Source: JAHJUB01 sp041653615 [NCBI: Candidatus Ratteibacteria bacterium] (lineage in GTDB: Bacteria; Ratteibacteria; UBA8468; MWAK01). From it: a DNA stretch of 15,686 bases. The stretch covers positions 1 to 15,686 of the forward strand of contig JBAZEZ010000028.1 in the NCBI GenBank assembly GCA_041653615.1, given 5' to 3'. The notes beneath the pieces were generated by a model, which did no database searches, had not been told where the DNA came from, and was given only the letters and a program-made list of their open reading frames with translations. Of the stretch, positions 8,064-15,663 are shown piece after piece; position 1 is the stretch's first letter; the number at the start of each line of letters is the position of its first letter. Made by a program: the position numbers and the translations under genes.

Positions 8064-10163
8064 TTACCGGAGAATTTCCCGCGGCTTTCCGTCGCGGTAC
8101 GAACCCACGATACCCTGGCTTTCCATTTCCTCTATCAGCCGGGCGGCACGGTTAAATCCAATCTTAAGTTTTCTTTGCAGCAGTGAAATGGAAGCCGACT
8201 GGTGCGTCAGGACAATCTGGACCGCTTCATCAAAAAGCGGGTCTTCTCCGGCAAATTGTTCGGAACCCTCTTCGCCGTTGTTCTCCCGGATAAAGTCCAA
8301 TTCGTAAGTGGGACCCTTACCCTGTTTTTTCCAGAATTCGCTTACCTTCTCAATTTCGGAATCCGGTAGATAGCAACCCTGTGCTCTAACGGGATGGAGT
8401 CCGGTCGGCGAAAGGTAAAGCATGTCTCCGCGGCCCAGGAGTTTTTCGGCGCCGTTAGCGTCAAGAATGGTCCGGCTGTCAACTTTGGATGCAACCTGAA
8501 AAGCGATTCGGACCGGGAAATTGGCTTTGATTACCCCGGTAATGACATTAACCGAAGGCCGCTGGGTCGCGATAATGAGATGGATACCGGCGGAACGCGC
8601 TAACTGGGAAAGCCGAATGATACTTAATTCCACCTCGGTACGCGCCACCGTGATTAAATCGGCCAATTCGTCTACCACTACCACGATGTAGGGGATGCGC
8701 TCTACGTCGCGGCTGTTATAGATATCGATACTACGGGCGTTATTTTGGGAAAAGAGCCGGTAACGTCTTTCCATTTCGCTCACCATCCATTTTAAGGCCT
8801 CGATAGCGCTTTTGGTTTCCGTAATGACCGGAAGAAGCAGGTGCGGAATGTCCCGATAAATGGTCATTTCAACCATCTTGGGATCAATTAGCAGAAATTG
8901 GGTTTCTTCCGGAGTAGTTCGAAAAAGAAGGGAGAGGAGCAGGCTGTTCAAGCAGACGCTTTTGCCGCTGCCGGTGGCGCCGGCAATTAAAAGATGGGGC
9001 ATATTACGCAGATCCGCCACCAGCGGTCGGCCCAGCGTATCTTTCCCCAGCGCCAGGGCTAATTTGGAACGGTGCTGGATAAATTCCGGCGCGGAGATTA
9101 TTTCGGACATTTGAACGATGGACATTTTCGGGTTGGGAACTTCTACGCCCAGGGTGGATTTCCCGGGCAGCGGTACTACGCGGACGCTGGTTGCCCGCAA
9201 AGCCATCGCCAGGTTATCGGAAAGACTGACGATGCGTTGCGGCATGACTCCGGGTGAGAGTTCCAGTTCAAACATCGTGATGGTGGGACCCTGGTTGCAT
9301 TCCACTACTTTTACCATAATTCCGAAATCAGCGACGGTGTCTTCAATTACGCTCCGGTAACGGTCAAGGTCTAGGTTGGCCTGTTCTTCGGCAACAACCG
9401 GAGAAAGAATGTCCGGGGTCGGCAGGGTGAAAATGGTGGAAGCCGTTGTCGTTACAGGGGGTGGTGTTTCCTCGGTTTTTTCGCTTCGTTCTTTCCGAAC
9501 GCGTATTTTTGACGGATTAACAGTCGGTGCTTCCAGTTTCCGCGCCGGTACAAAAACCGATTCTTTTGCCGGCGGCTCTTTCTTTTTTATCGCCGGCCTG
9601 ACGGTGCTTTCGAATTGAAGTTTTAGTTGGAATCGGGAAAGAGGAATATTAAAGGTTATGGAAAGCAGAACAATCAAAGCCGCCAGAAGAATAATAGCCA
9701 GCCCGGTTTTTCCGAAAAGATTGCCGCCGTGTTCGGCCAGAAAATAACCTAAAATTCCACCGGCCGGGAAGGAGGCGAAGTTTCTTCCGGATGGTGTTAA
9801 ATTTTTCAAAATTACCGGATTGGAAAGAAGACCCAGAAGTCCGCCGGCAATAATTACCGCAAGGCAGACGAAGATTATACGTTCCGGCGAAATTACCTCT
9901 TCTTTTCGGTAGGTTTGATAGGCATAAAAGAAGAGGGCAATCGGAAAAAGAAAGGCCGGCCAACCAGCGACATTCAGGAGGAAACCGGCCAGAAACGAAC
10001 CGGCGTAACCCCCCAGATTCTGGGGCGCAGAACCGACCGGATAATTGGTGAAAAAGGAAAAAGTGGGGTCAAAAGCCGAGTAAGAAAATAACGAGATAAT
10101 CAGAAAAAGACCGGTGGTACCGTATGCGAAGGCGGCAATTTCTCTCAGGATTCGTTTTTTCAT
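8064..10163 (-). CDS. ftsK: DNA translocase FtsK/SpoIIIE
   Basis: This 699-residue protein is a septum-located motor that pumps chromosome ends away from the closing division site. The N-terminal part has about four transmembrane segments (near residues 11-30, 52-82, 96-116 and 153-172). A short charged and proline-rich linker (about 185-245) follows. The motor domain has Walker A GATGSGKS at 395-402 and Walker B IVVVVDEL ending near 500, followed by RLSQLARSAGIHLIIATQRPS. The last 65 or so residues (DPLFDEAVQIVLTHQSASISLLQRKLKIGFNRAARLIEEM) are the gamma winged-helix domain that reads KOPS/SRS-like polarity sites. The short linker makes it a compact, SpoIIIE-sized member. It converges on the upstream unknown gene and diverges from rbfA. 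Confidence 0.95.
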   Translation of the reverse strand: MKKRILREIAAFAYGTTGLFLIISLFSYSAFDPTFSFFTNYPVGSAPQNLGGYAGSFLAGFLLNVAGWPAFLFPIALFFYAYQTYRKEEVISPERIIFVCLAVIIAGGLLGLLSNPVILKNLTPSGRNFASFPAGGILGYFLAEHGGNLFGKTGLAIILLAALIVLLSITFNIPLSRFQLKLQFESTVRPAIKKKEPPAKESVFVPARKLEAPTVNPSKIRVRKERSEKTEETPPPVTTTASTIFTLPTPDILSPVVAEEQANLDLDRYRSVIEDTVADFGIMVKVVECNQGPTITMFELELSPGVMPQRIVSLSDNLAMALRATSVRVVPLPGKSTLGVEVPNPKMSIVQMSEIISAPEFIQHRSKLALALGKDTLGRPLVADLRNMPHLLIAGATGSGKSVCLNSLLLSLLFRTTPEETQFLLIDPKMVEMTIYRDIPHLLLPVITETKSAIEALKWMVSEMERRYRLFSQNNARSIDIYNSRDVERIPYIVVVVDELADLITVARTEVELSIIRLSQLARSAGIHLIIATQRPSVNVITGVIKANFPVRIAFQVASKVDSRTILDANGAEKLLGRGDMLYLSPTGLHPVRAQGCYLPDSEIEKVSEFWKKQGKGPTYELDFIRENNGEEGSEQFAGEDPLFDEAVQIVLTHQSASISLLQRKLKIGFNRAARLIEEMESQGIVGSYRDGKPREILR

Positions 10164-10184
10164 GATTATTCTTTGGCAACCCCT

Positions 10185-10213
10185 TTGTCAAAACACTTAA
10201 ATTATACTATAAT
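10185..10213 (+). promoter_or_regulatory. Strong sigma70-type promoter for rbfA-argS
   Basis: TTGTCA (10185-10190) and a perfect TATAAT (10208-10213) are separated by exactly 17 bases. The expected start is near 10220, giving an mRNA leader of about 46 bases. That is unlike the leaderless-looking starts elsewhere in the window. Confidence 0.65.
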
Positions 10214-10230
10214 AATATGCTAAAGGTAAA
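10201..10230 (-). promoter_or_regulatory. Candidate ftsK promoter overlapping the rbfA promoter
   Basis: On the minus strand TATAAT (10206-10201) is preceded, 18 bases away, by TTTACC (10230-10225). Its expected start near 10194 gives a leader of about 30 bases. It overlaps the plus-strand -10 region, so the two promoters would compete for polymerase. Confidence 0.35.
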
Positions 10231-10266
10231 TAAATCAGGCATAAGGGTATACGACTGGTATTCATA

Positions 10267-10650
10267 ATGAAGCATAGACCGTTAAGAATAGCCGGAAAAA
10301 TTCATCGTATCCTGGCGGATTCTCTCCAGAAGGAAGTTTTAGACCCCGAGGCATGGAAGATAATCGTTACTAATGTTACCATCTCCCCTGATTTACGTAA
10401 TGCCAAGGTTTATTTTACTTCCATCGGGAGCGAAGCAGAACGCATCCAGGCCGAAAAGATACTGACGAACAACAAGCCATTTTTAAAACGAGCCATGGCT
10501 CGTAATCTCCGTCTGCGTTTTCAACCGGAGATTGAATTCGTCCTGGACGAAGAATTGCTCCGGGTGGAAAAGGTGGAAGATATTTTAGACAGTTTGAAAG
10601 CGGAGTCTAAGCAAAGGGAACCCCAAATTACAATCCCTGAGGAAAAATGA
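10267..10650 (+). CDS. rbfA: 30S ribosome-binding factor A
   Basis: This 127-residue protein assists maturation of the 30S ribosomal subunit, acting on the 16S rRNA 5' end region. The family pattern is visible: an N-terminal helix (RIAGKIHRILADSLQKEVLDP), the strand with NVTISPDLRNAKVYFTSIG, and RNLRLRFQPEIEFVLDE near residues 79-95, forming the KH-like fold. Length is normal, with a short charged tail. The promoter lies about 55 bases upstream, and only a weak GG precedes the ATG. Its TGA overlaps the argS ATG (ATGA), indicating translational coupling. Confidence 0.9.
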   Translation: MKHRPLRIAGKIHRILADSLQKEVLDPEAWKIIVTNVTISPDLRNAKVYFTSIGSEAERIQAEKILTNNKPFLKRAMARNLRLRFQPEIEFVLDEELLRVEKVEDILDSLKAESKQREPQITIPEEK

Positions 10651-12308
10651 CTGACAGTATTCGGAAATTGGTCGTAATCCTTCGCGAAATCGGAGACGAT
10701 TTTTACCGGACGGGTTTTCTGAAGGAACCCCTCAATATTACCGAAAACGATTTTATCATTCCCAGGGAGAGGTGGCAGGGCGAACTTTCCACGCCTGTCT
10801 TAATAAAAGCCGTTGCTTCTTTGTCCCGGGAAGAACTGCTCAAAAAATTTTACGGGGCGTTGGAAAATCGAGCTATTCCTTTTCTAAAAAAAGTGGAACC
10901 GATCCCGCCGGGATATTTGAATTTTTTTCTCCAGCCGCAAGTGCTTCAGCGGGGCCTGAAGACAATCATTAAAAATAAAGGCGGGGAGATTGAAGATATC
11001 GGCCGGGGTAAAAAAGTTCTGTTGGAATTCGTAAGTGCAAATCCGACCGGGCCCCTTACGATTGCCCACGGAAGACAGGCCGCTTTCGGTGAGGCGCTCG
11101 GCCGAATCCTGTCCCACAGCGGTTACCGGGTGACCAAAGAATATTACCTGAACGACGAAGGCAGACAGATTGACCTTCTGGGTGAGTCCCTGAAGGCTCG
11201 CTGTAAAATGATTTTAGGGGAAGAATTATTGATTCCGAAAGACGGGTATCAAGGCGAATACCTGGTTCCCATCGCGCAAAAACTGGTATCGGAATTCGGT
11301 CCAACCGTAACGGAGAAGGAATCCGGATTTTTCAGCCGGACGGCGATGCGGGAAATTCTGGAAGGCATCAAGCGCGACCTGCTTGATTTTGGGGTTGCTT
11401 TTGACTCTTATCAGAGTCAGCGTGAATTGACCGAACAAGAACTGGTCCTGGAAACGCTCCGTATTTTGGATGAGTTGGGCGTGACCTATGTTTCCGAGGG
11501 CGCCCTCTTTTTGAAAACCATTCCTTTTGGTGATGATAAGGACCGGGTTTTGCGCAAGAAAGACGGTTCTTATACTTATCTGGCGCCGGATTTGGCGTAT
11601 CATCGGATTAAATTTCAAAACGGTTATGACCTGATTATAAACCTCTGGGGTCCGGACCATTACGGTTATATCAACCGGCTGAAAGCCGGTGTTTCATTTT
11701 TGGGTTTTAACCCGGAAAAAATCAAGATTATTATTGTTCAGTTAACGACTCTTTTCCGGGGTGAGGAAAAGTTGAAAATGTCAACACGCCGGGGAGAATT
11801 TTTACCGCTTTCGGTTCTAACGGAGGAACTGTCTCCGGATGTGACCAAGTTCTTTTTTCTTTCCCGGAAAGCCAGCAGCCATCTTGATTTTGACCTGCAG
11901 TTGGCCAAAAAAGATTCTGCCGAAAACCCCGTTTTCTATCTGCAGTATGCGACCGCGCGCATTGCTTCCATCTTCCGGTTTCAACAGGAAAAAATGCCGG
12001 GCGCCGGCCTCGACCCGGAACAAGTTGATTTGAGTTTACTTCAGGAACCGGAAGAATTGGAGTTGATGTTATTGCTGGGCCGGTTTGGCCCTTCGGTTCT
12101 GGTAGCGGCGCAAAACTTGGAGCCGCAAATACTGTTGGTTTACCTTCTTTCGCTGGTGAAAACCTTTCACCAATATTATCAGCGTTGTCAGATCGTTGGT
12201 TCTGATGAAAAACTGACGCGGGCCCGGCTATTTTTAGTTTTAGGTTTGGAGAATGTTTTAAAAAAAGGATTTTTCTTGCTTAACGTATATGCTCCGGAAC
12301 GGATGTAA
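10647..12308 (+). CDS. argS: Arginyl-tRNA synthetase
   Basis: This 553-residue class I synthetase charges tRNA-Arg. An N-terminal additional domain occupies about residues 1-100. The catalytic core opens with FVSANPTGPLTIAHGR, and the second signature KLKMSTRRG has Lys377-Met378-Ser379. NPVFYLQYATARIASIFRF introduces the alpha-helical DALR anticodon-binding domain, and the protein ends with the usual LNVYAPERM. The HIGH-motif position reads Thr138-Ile-Ala-His141, so the first His is replaced. ArgRS sequences lacking a canonical HIGH are known, so this need not mean loss of function. GAGG lies 6-7 bases before the ATG. The gene is coupled to rbfA by a 4-base overlap. Confidence 0.95.
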   Translation: MTDSIRKLVVILREIGDDFYRTGFLKEPLNITENDFIIPRERWQGELSTPVLIKAVASLSREELLKKFYGALENRAIPFLKKVEPIPPGYLNFFLQPQVLQRGLKTIIKNKGGEIEDIGRGKKVLLEFVSANPTGPLTIAHGRQAAFGEALGRILSHSGYRVTKEYYLNDEGRQIDLLGESLKARCKMILGEELLIPKDGYQGEYLVPIAQKLVSEFGPTVTEKESGFFSRTAMREILEGIKRDLLDFGVAFDSYQSQRELTEQELVLETLRILDELGVTYVSEGALFLKTIPFGDDKDRVLRKKDGSYTYLAPDLAYHRIKFQNGYDLIINLWGPDHYGYINRLKAGVSFLGFNPEKIKIIIVQLTTLFRGEEKLKMSTRRGEFLPLSVLTEELSPDVTKFFFLSRKASSHLDFDLQLAKKDSAENPVFYLQYATARIASIFRFQQEKMPGAGLDPEQVDLSLLQEPEELELMLLLGRFGPSVLVAAQNLEPQILLVYLLSLVKTFHQYYQRCQIVGSDEKLTRARLFLVLGLENVLKKGFFLLNVYAPERM

Positions 12309-12342
12309 CACAAGGAATTGCGCAAAGAGTAAAATTATCGAT

Positions 12343-12366
12343 AAAAAATATTTGGTTTTATTTTTT
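12343..12366 (+). terminator. Possible weak AT-rich terminator after argS
   Basis: AAAAAATA (12343-12350) and TATTTTTT (12359-12366) form an 8-bp stem around an 8-base loop, and the T-run is part of the second arm. With no G-C pairs the stem is weak. It is the only hairpin seen in the 113-base gap before the next gene. Confidence 0.25.
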
Positions 12367-12382
12367 CGGCAGTTTTTCGCTA

Positions 12383-12411
12383 TTGACAAAAATGAACGAT
12401 TGTTTTTAAAT
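12383..12411 (+). promoter_or_regulatory. Candidate promoter of the GspE/PilB-like ATPase gene
   Basis: A perfect TTGACA (12383-12388) is followed after 17 bases by TTAAAT (12406-12411). The ATG begins 11 bases after the -10, so the leader would be only a few bases, and no Shine-Dalgarno site is present. Confidence 0.5.
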
Positions 12412-12421
12412 AGTCAATACC

Positions 12422-14128
12422 ATGCTTACCGCCAGTAAAATCAGAGGGGTTGTTGAAAATATCGGGCTTTTGAGCCGTAATCAAATAGACGCGGCGGTCA
12501 AAGAGCAGATGTTGAAAGGCGGGTTCATCAAGAAGGTCCTGAGTGATTTAGGCTATCTTAAGGAGTCAGGGTCCAGCGTTTCTTTGTTGTCTCAGATCGG
12601 AATAACTCCGACACCGATGGCTTTATCCGAAATTTCGGCTGATATTATTGAAAAAGTAGCTTCCAGTTTTGCCCGGGAACATCATGTTGTGCCGATTGAA
12701 TTTGACGGCGAAACGCTGGCTTTGGCAACTGACGAACCGCTAAACTATCTGGTTGCCGATAACCTGAAAGTCTTCCTGAATGTTAATAAGTTAAAGCTGG
12801 AAATTACCGATAGTGATAGCATTAAAGCTTTTTTGGATAAATTTTACGGTCTGGAAAAAGAGGACTTTTTTTCTATTTTAGGGAAGGTGGATAAGGGTTA
12901 TACCAGAGAGATTGATGATGAAAACCTCGTTAAGTTTGATATACCGCAAAAAGAACAAAAAGAAATTGCGGATGCTCCGGTCATCCGTTTGGCAAACGCG
13001 ATTATTACCGATGCCCTCCGCAAGCGTTCCAGCGATATTCACGTAGAACCCCTGGAAGATCGATGCCGTATTCGCTACCGAATAGACGGCATTCTTCACG
13101 AAACCATAAGTCCTTCGCGCAATCTTCAGGGTCCATTGATTGCCCGATTGAAGCTGATGGCGGGAATGGACTTGGCCGAAAAACGGCTGCCCCAGGACGG
13201 CAGGATTATGGTTCGAGCCAGTGGCCGGCAGATTGATTTACGCGTCAGCTCATTGCCCGGAATTTACGGTGAGAGCATCGTAATGAGAATTTTGGATAAA
13301 ACTACGATGTTGCTTAACATGAACCAGTTGGGATTTTTGGCCGATGACGAAGCAAAGTGGAACGAATTGCTCCGTTATTCCGGAGGCATCGTTTTGGTGA
13401 CCGGGCCCACCGGAAGCGGCAAGACAACAACTCTTTATACTTCTTTGTCATCGCTTAATACCACCGATTGTAAGATTATGACCGTTGAAGAACCGGTTGA
13501 ATACCAGATTGAAGGGATTAACCAAACCCCGGTGCGAGTTGAAATAGGATTGACTTTTTCCGTGATTCTGCGCAGCTTTTTGCGTCAAGCGCCGGATGTA
13601 ATTCTGGTCGGTGAAATACGCGACTCTGAGACAGCGGATATTGCTTTACGCGCCGCCCTGACCGGTCACTTGGTTTTTTCCACCCTGCACACCAATGACG
13701 CCACCGCCGCCGCTACCCGGTTGGTTGACCTCGGGGCCGCGCCGTTTCTAGTGGCTTCTTCTCTTCAGGGTGTGATGGCCCAGCGGCTGGTTCGGATTCT
13801 CTGTCCTTCTTGTAAAATTCACGAGCAGCCGACCGAATCGGAGAAAGAACTTTTAAGGATAGGACCGGATGAGAAGGTTGACATCTGCCGGCCCGGCGGT
13901 TGCAATAATTGCAACAACACCGGTTTCCGCAGCCGAAAAGGAATATTTGAAATATTTCTCGTGAATGATGAAATACGACAGTTAATTTTACGCAAGGCGC
14001 CCAGCAGTGAAATAAGGCTCGCGGCTCGCCGCACCGGTATGCGCACGATGGGTGAAGACGGATTACTCAAAGTAAAAAAAGGGATAACCACTTACGAAGA
14101 AGTGATTTCGGCCACCGGGTTAGATTAA
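12422..14128 (+). CDS. Type II secretion / type IV pilus assembly ATPase, GspE/PilB family
   Basis: This 568-residue cytoplasmic hexameric ATPase powers assembly of a type IV pilus or type II pseudopilus. An N-terminal MshEN-like domain covers about residues 1-145. The N2 domain follows (SDIHVEPLEDRCRIRYRIDGIL, 204-225). The motor has Walker A GPTGSGKT (328-335), the Asp box (TVEEPVEYQ), Walker B DVILVGEIRD (392-401, Glu398) and the His box HLVFSTLHT (416-424). A tetracysteine zinc site is present: Cys461/Cys464 and Cys494/Cys497. FLRQAPD stands where LRQDPD is usual, a small departure. PilB and GspE cannot be separated without the pilin, platform (PilC/GspF) or secretin genes, none of which follow here. 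The gene appears alone and is followed by repeats and an IS. A PilT retraction ATPase is excluded by the N-terminal domain and the zinc motif. Confidence 0.9.
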   Translation: MLTASKIRGVVENIGLLSRNQIDAAVKEQMLKGGFIKKVLSDLGYLKESGSSVSLLSQIGITPTPMALSEISADIIEKVASSFAREHHVVPIEFDGETLALATDEPLNYLVADNLKVFLNVNKLKLEITDSDSIKAFLDKFYGLEKEDFFSILGKVDKGYTREIDDENLVKFDIPQKEQKEIADAPVIRLANAIITDALRKRSSDIHVEPLEDRCRIRYRIDGILHETISPSRNLQGPLIARLKLMAGMDLAEKRLPQDGRIMVRASGRQIDLRVSSLPGIYGESIVMRILDKTTMLLNMNQLGFLADDEAKWNELLRYSGGIVLVTGPTGSGKTTTLYTSLSSLNTTDCKIMTVEEPVEYQIEGINQTPVRVEIGLTFSVILRSFLRQAPDVILVGEIRDSETADIALRAALTGHLVFSTLHTNDATAAATRLVDLGAAPFLVASSLQGVMAQRLVRILCPSCKIHEQPTESEKELLRIGPDEKVDICRPGGCNNCNNTGFRSRKGIFEIFLVNDEIRQLILRKAPSSEIRLAARRTGMRTMGEDGLLKVKKGITTYEEVISATGLD

Positions 14129-14136
14129 GAGATTTC

Positions 14137-14333
14137 CTTTTAGGACGCAGATGTACGCAGAAACTACCGGATAATGTTAAAGAATAATGTTAAAGAATAA
14201 TGTTAAAGAATAATGTTAAAGAATAATGTTAAAGAATAATGTTAAAGAATAATGTTAAAGAATAATGTTAAAGTAATTCCCTAAAAGTAATCTTTAAATC
14301 TGTATCTGCGATTATCTGCGGTAATCTGCGTCC
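14137..14333. repeat. Palindrome-bounded repeat element (MITE-like)
   Basis: GGACGCAGAT at 14143-14152 is matched by its exact reverse complement ATCTGCGTCC at 14324-14333. Just outside and inside, CTTTTAGG (14137-14144) is matched by CCTAAAAG (14280-14287). The right arm contains three ATCTGCG units at exact 10-base spacing (14304, 14314, 14324), and the left arm has two ACGCAG units. No coding frame is present. Between the arms is a block of 13-bp tandem copies. It lies between the ATPase gene and the IS110-family element. Confidence 0.7.
14170..14273. repeat. Eight tandem copies of a 13-bp unit
   Basis: The unit AATAATGTTAAAG is repeated eight times without interruption (104 bases). All copies are identical apart from the first base of copy one (G instead of A). 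The unit length is not a multiple of three in effect, and no frame is used across it. Perfect identity indicates recent slippage or an assembly-sensitive locus. Confidence 0.95.
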
Positions 14334-14371
14334 AATTATTTCGGTATCTTGAAATTAAGGAGATGATACGA

Positions 14372-14383
14372 TAACAGTCAAAT
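14372..14383 (+). repeat. Left subterminal inverted repeat of the IS110-family element
   Basis: TAACAGTCAAAT is the exact reverse complement of 15664-15675 at the other end of the element. Confidence 0.8.
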
Positions 14384-14575
14384 GGTGAACTCTCCGTCCC
14401 CGTTTGGTATAATTTAAGTACCAACGGGTCCGGAGTAGATAGGTTATAGGTTGTATTTGTTCCTTGGGGCTTAATTGACCCCGTTAAGGAGATTAATCGA
14501 ACCTATAATCGAATAGTCACCATAGGTCGAAAGAAGAACCTGGATAGGAGGATGGTGTTCACCAAACATAACTCT
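14380..14575 (+). ncRNA. Candidate bridge RNA of the IS110-family element
   Basis: IS110-group elements encode a guide RNA of about 180 bases upstream of the recombinase. The RNA has a 5' stem-loop, a target-binding loop and a donor-binding loop. Here three hairpins follow in that order. (1) 14392-14434: CTCCG and CCCGTT-GGTA arms with a 9-base loop. (2) 14442-14510: an 11-bp lower stem (14442-14452 with 14500-14510, one G-T), an asymmetric internal loop, then TCCTTGGGG (14461-14469) pairing with CCCC-GTT-AAGGA (14479-14490). (3) 14518-14557: CACCAT with ATGGTG, and AGGT with ACCT, leaving a 10-base bulge on the 3' side. Segments in loops 2 and 3 match the element's ends. The 5' and 3' limits are estimates. 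Folding was done by eye. Confidence 0.6.
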
Positions 14576-14582
14576 ACTCCGA

Positions 14583-14607
14583 AGACCTCAAACCAAAACG
14601 GAGGTCT
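14583..14607 (+). promoter_or_regulatory. Hairpin sequestering the transposase ribosome-binding site
   Basis: AGACCTC (14583-14589) pairs with GAGGTCT (14601-14607). The second arm contains most of the Shine-Dalgarno GGAGGT (14600-14605), which lies 5 bases before the ATG at 14611. The fold would limit translation of the recombinase. Confidence 0.5.
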
Positions 14608-14610
14608 GGT

Positions 14611-15636
14611 ATGGAAAGAAGCGTCGGAGTGGATTTGCACAAGAGTTGCTTCACGGTTTGTTACCTGGAGCAAAACGGCAAGCACCATCTGGCAGAATTC
14701 AAGGTAAAACCGAAAGAGATAGAAGCATTTAAAAAGACGCTTTCTAAGAAAGACAAAATAGCGGTGGAATCCACCGGAAATACCGCTTACTTTGTCCGGG
14801 AGATTGAAAACAGGGTAAAGGAAGTAAAGATAATTAACCCGACCCAGTTTAAGATTATCTCTCATTCGGTCAAGAAGACCGATGAACATGACGCGGTGAC
14901 CATCGCCCGCTATTTAAGCAAAGACCTTATTCCAGAGGTAAGAATGCGAAGCAGGGAAGAATCCCAGGTTGCAAGCCTAATCAACACCCGGGATAAGTTC
15001 GTTAAACTCAGGACCTCCTTGAAGAACAAGATTCATAACATCATGAATGAAAATGGGTTAGTCAGCACGGCTGAAATGTTCAGTTCAGAAAAAGGATTAA
15101 ACAAGGTCTTGGCTTTAGATTTAGAATCTGCTTACGTGTTTGAATTAAAGATCATCGTGGAACAAATCAGAAACCTGAATAAAGCGGTTGATGAAATCAA
15201 CAAAGAATTAACCGAAATGGGCAAGAAGGTGAATGGCCATAAAAACTTAACCTCAATCAAGGGTATCGGAGATCTTTCGGCCACCATCCTCTTAAACACC
15301 ATTGGAAACGTCAAAGATTTTCCGGACGACAAGAAACTGGCTGCCTATTTTGGTATTGTCCCCAGGGTCAGCGTTTCCAACCAAACCAGCCATTACGGCC
15401 GGATTACCAAGATGGGTAACAAGATTGCCCGAACCACCCTGGTGCAATCAACCATGGTTGCCATTAGGCACAACCATTATCTAAGAAACTTTTACTTTAA
15501 GTTAAAAGCAAAAAAAGGCAGCGGCAAAGCAATTATCGCCACTGCGCGGAAACTTCTAACCATTATTTACCGCACCTTGAAATACAACTGGGTCTTTGAA
15601 GACTTTAGCCAGTTTAAATTAGCGGTAAATCATTGA
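14611..15636 (+). CDS. IS110-family RNA-guided recombinase (transposase)
   Basis: This 341-residue protein has the two-part IS110 architecture. The N-terminal RuvC-like DEDD domain shows Asp8 in VGVDLHK, Glu53 in AVESTGN, and Asp91 and Asp94 in KKTDEHDA. A coiled-coil linker (about 115-205) follows. The C-terminal Tnp_20 domain has LTSIKGIGDLSATILL, LAAYFGIVPRVSVSN and GRITKMGNKIART. Ser256 (in VSN, where QSG is common) is the best candidate for the catalytic serine. These enzymes excise the element as a circle and reinsert it with a bridge RNA as guide. The frame is intact, with a good Shine-Dalgarno GGAGGT at 5-base spacing. It is AT-richer than the housekeeping genes, with many AAG/AAA codons. 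Activity is plausible since no key residue is missing. Confidence 0.95.
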   Translation: MERSVGVDLHKSCFTVCYLEQNGKHHLAEFKVKPKEIEAFKKTLSKKDKIAVESTGNTAYFVREIENRVKEVKIINPTQFKIISHSVKKTDEHDAVTIARYLSKDLIPEVRMRSREESQVASLINTRDKFVKLRTSLKNKIHNIMNENGLVSTAEMFSSEKGLNKVLALDLESAYVFELKIIVEQIRNLNKAVDEINKELTEMGKKVNGHKNLTSIKGIGDLSATILLNTIGNVKDFPDDKKLAAYFGIVPRVSVSNQTSHYGRITKMGNKIARTTLVQSTMVAIRHNHYLRNFYFKLKAKKGSGKAIIATARKLLTIIYRTLKYNWVFEDFSQFKLAVNH

Positions 15637-15663
15637 AAACACAAGGTTTTCGAGAGTAGAGAA

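Noticed and set aside
14170-14273. CRISPR array
   Set aside because: Units are contiguous 13-mers with no spacers, and no cas genes are present.
14408-14413. Perfect TATAAT upstream of the IS110 recombinase as its promoter
   Set aside because: It lies in the hairpin with arms CTCCG/CCCGTT-GGTA, mostly in the loop. No -35 stands at proper spacing (GTGAAC only). The junction promoter explains transcription better.
14552-14610. Small ORF starting at the ATG after AGGAGG within the IS leader
   Set aside because: The AGGAGG and ATG are better explained as part of the third hairpin. The frame is out of phase with the recombinase and encodes nothing recognisable.
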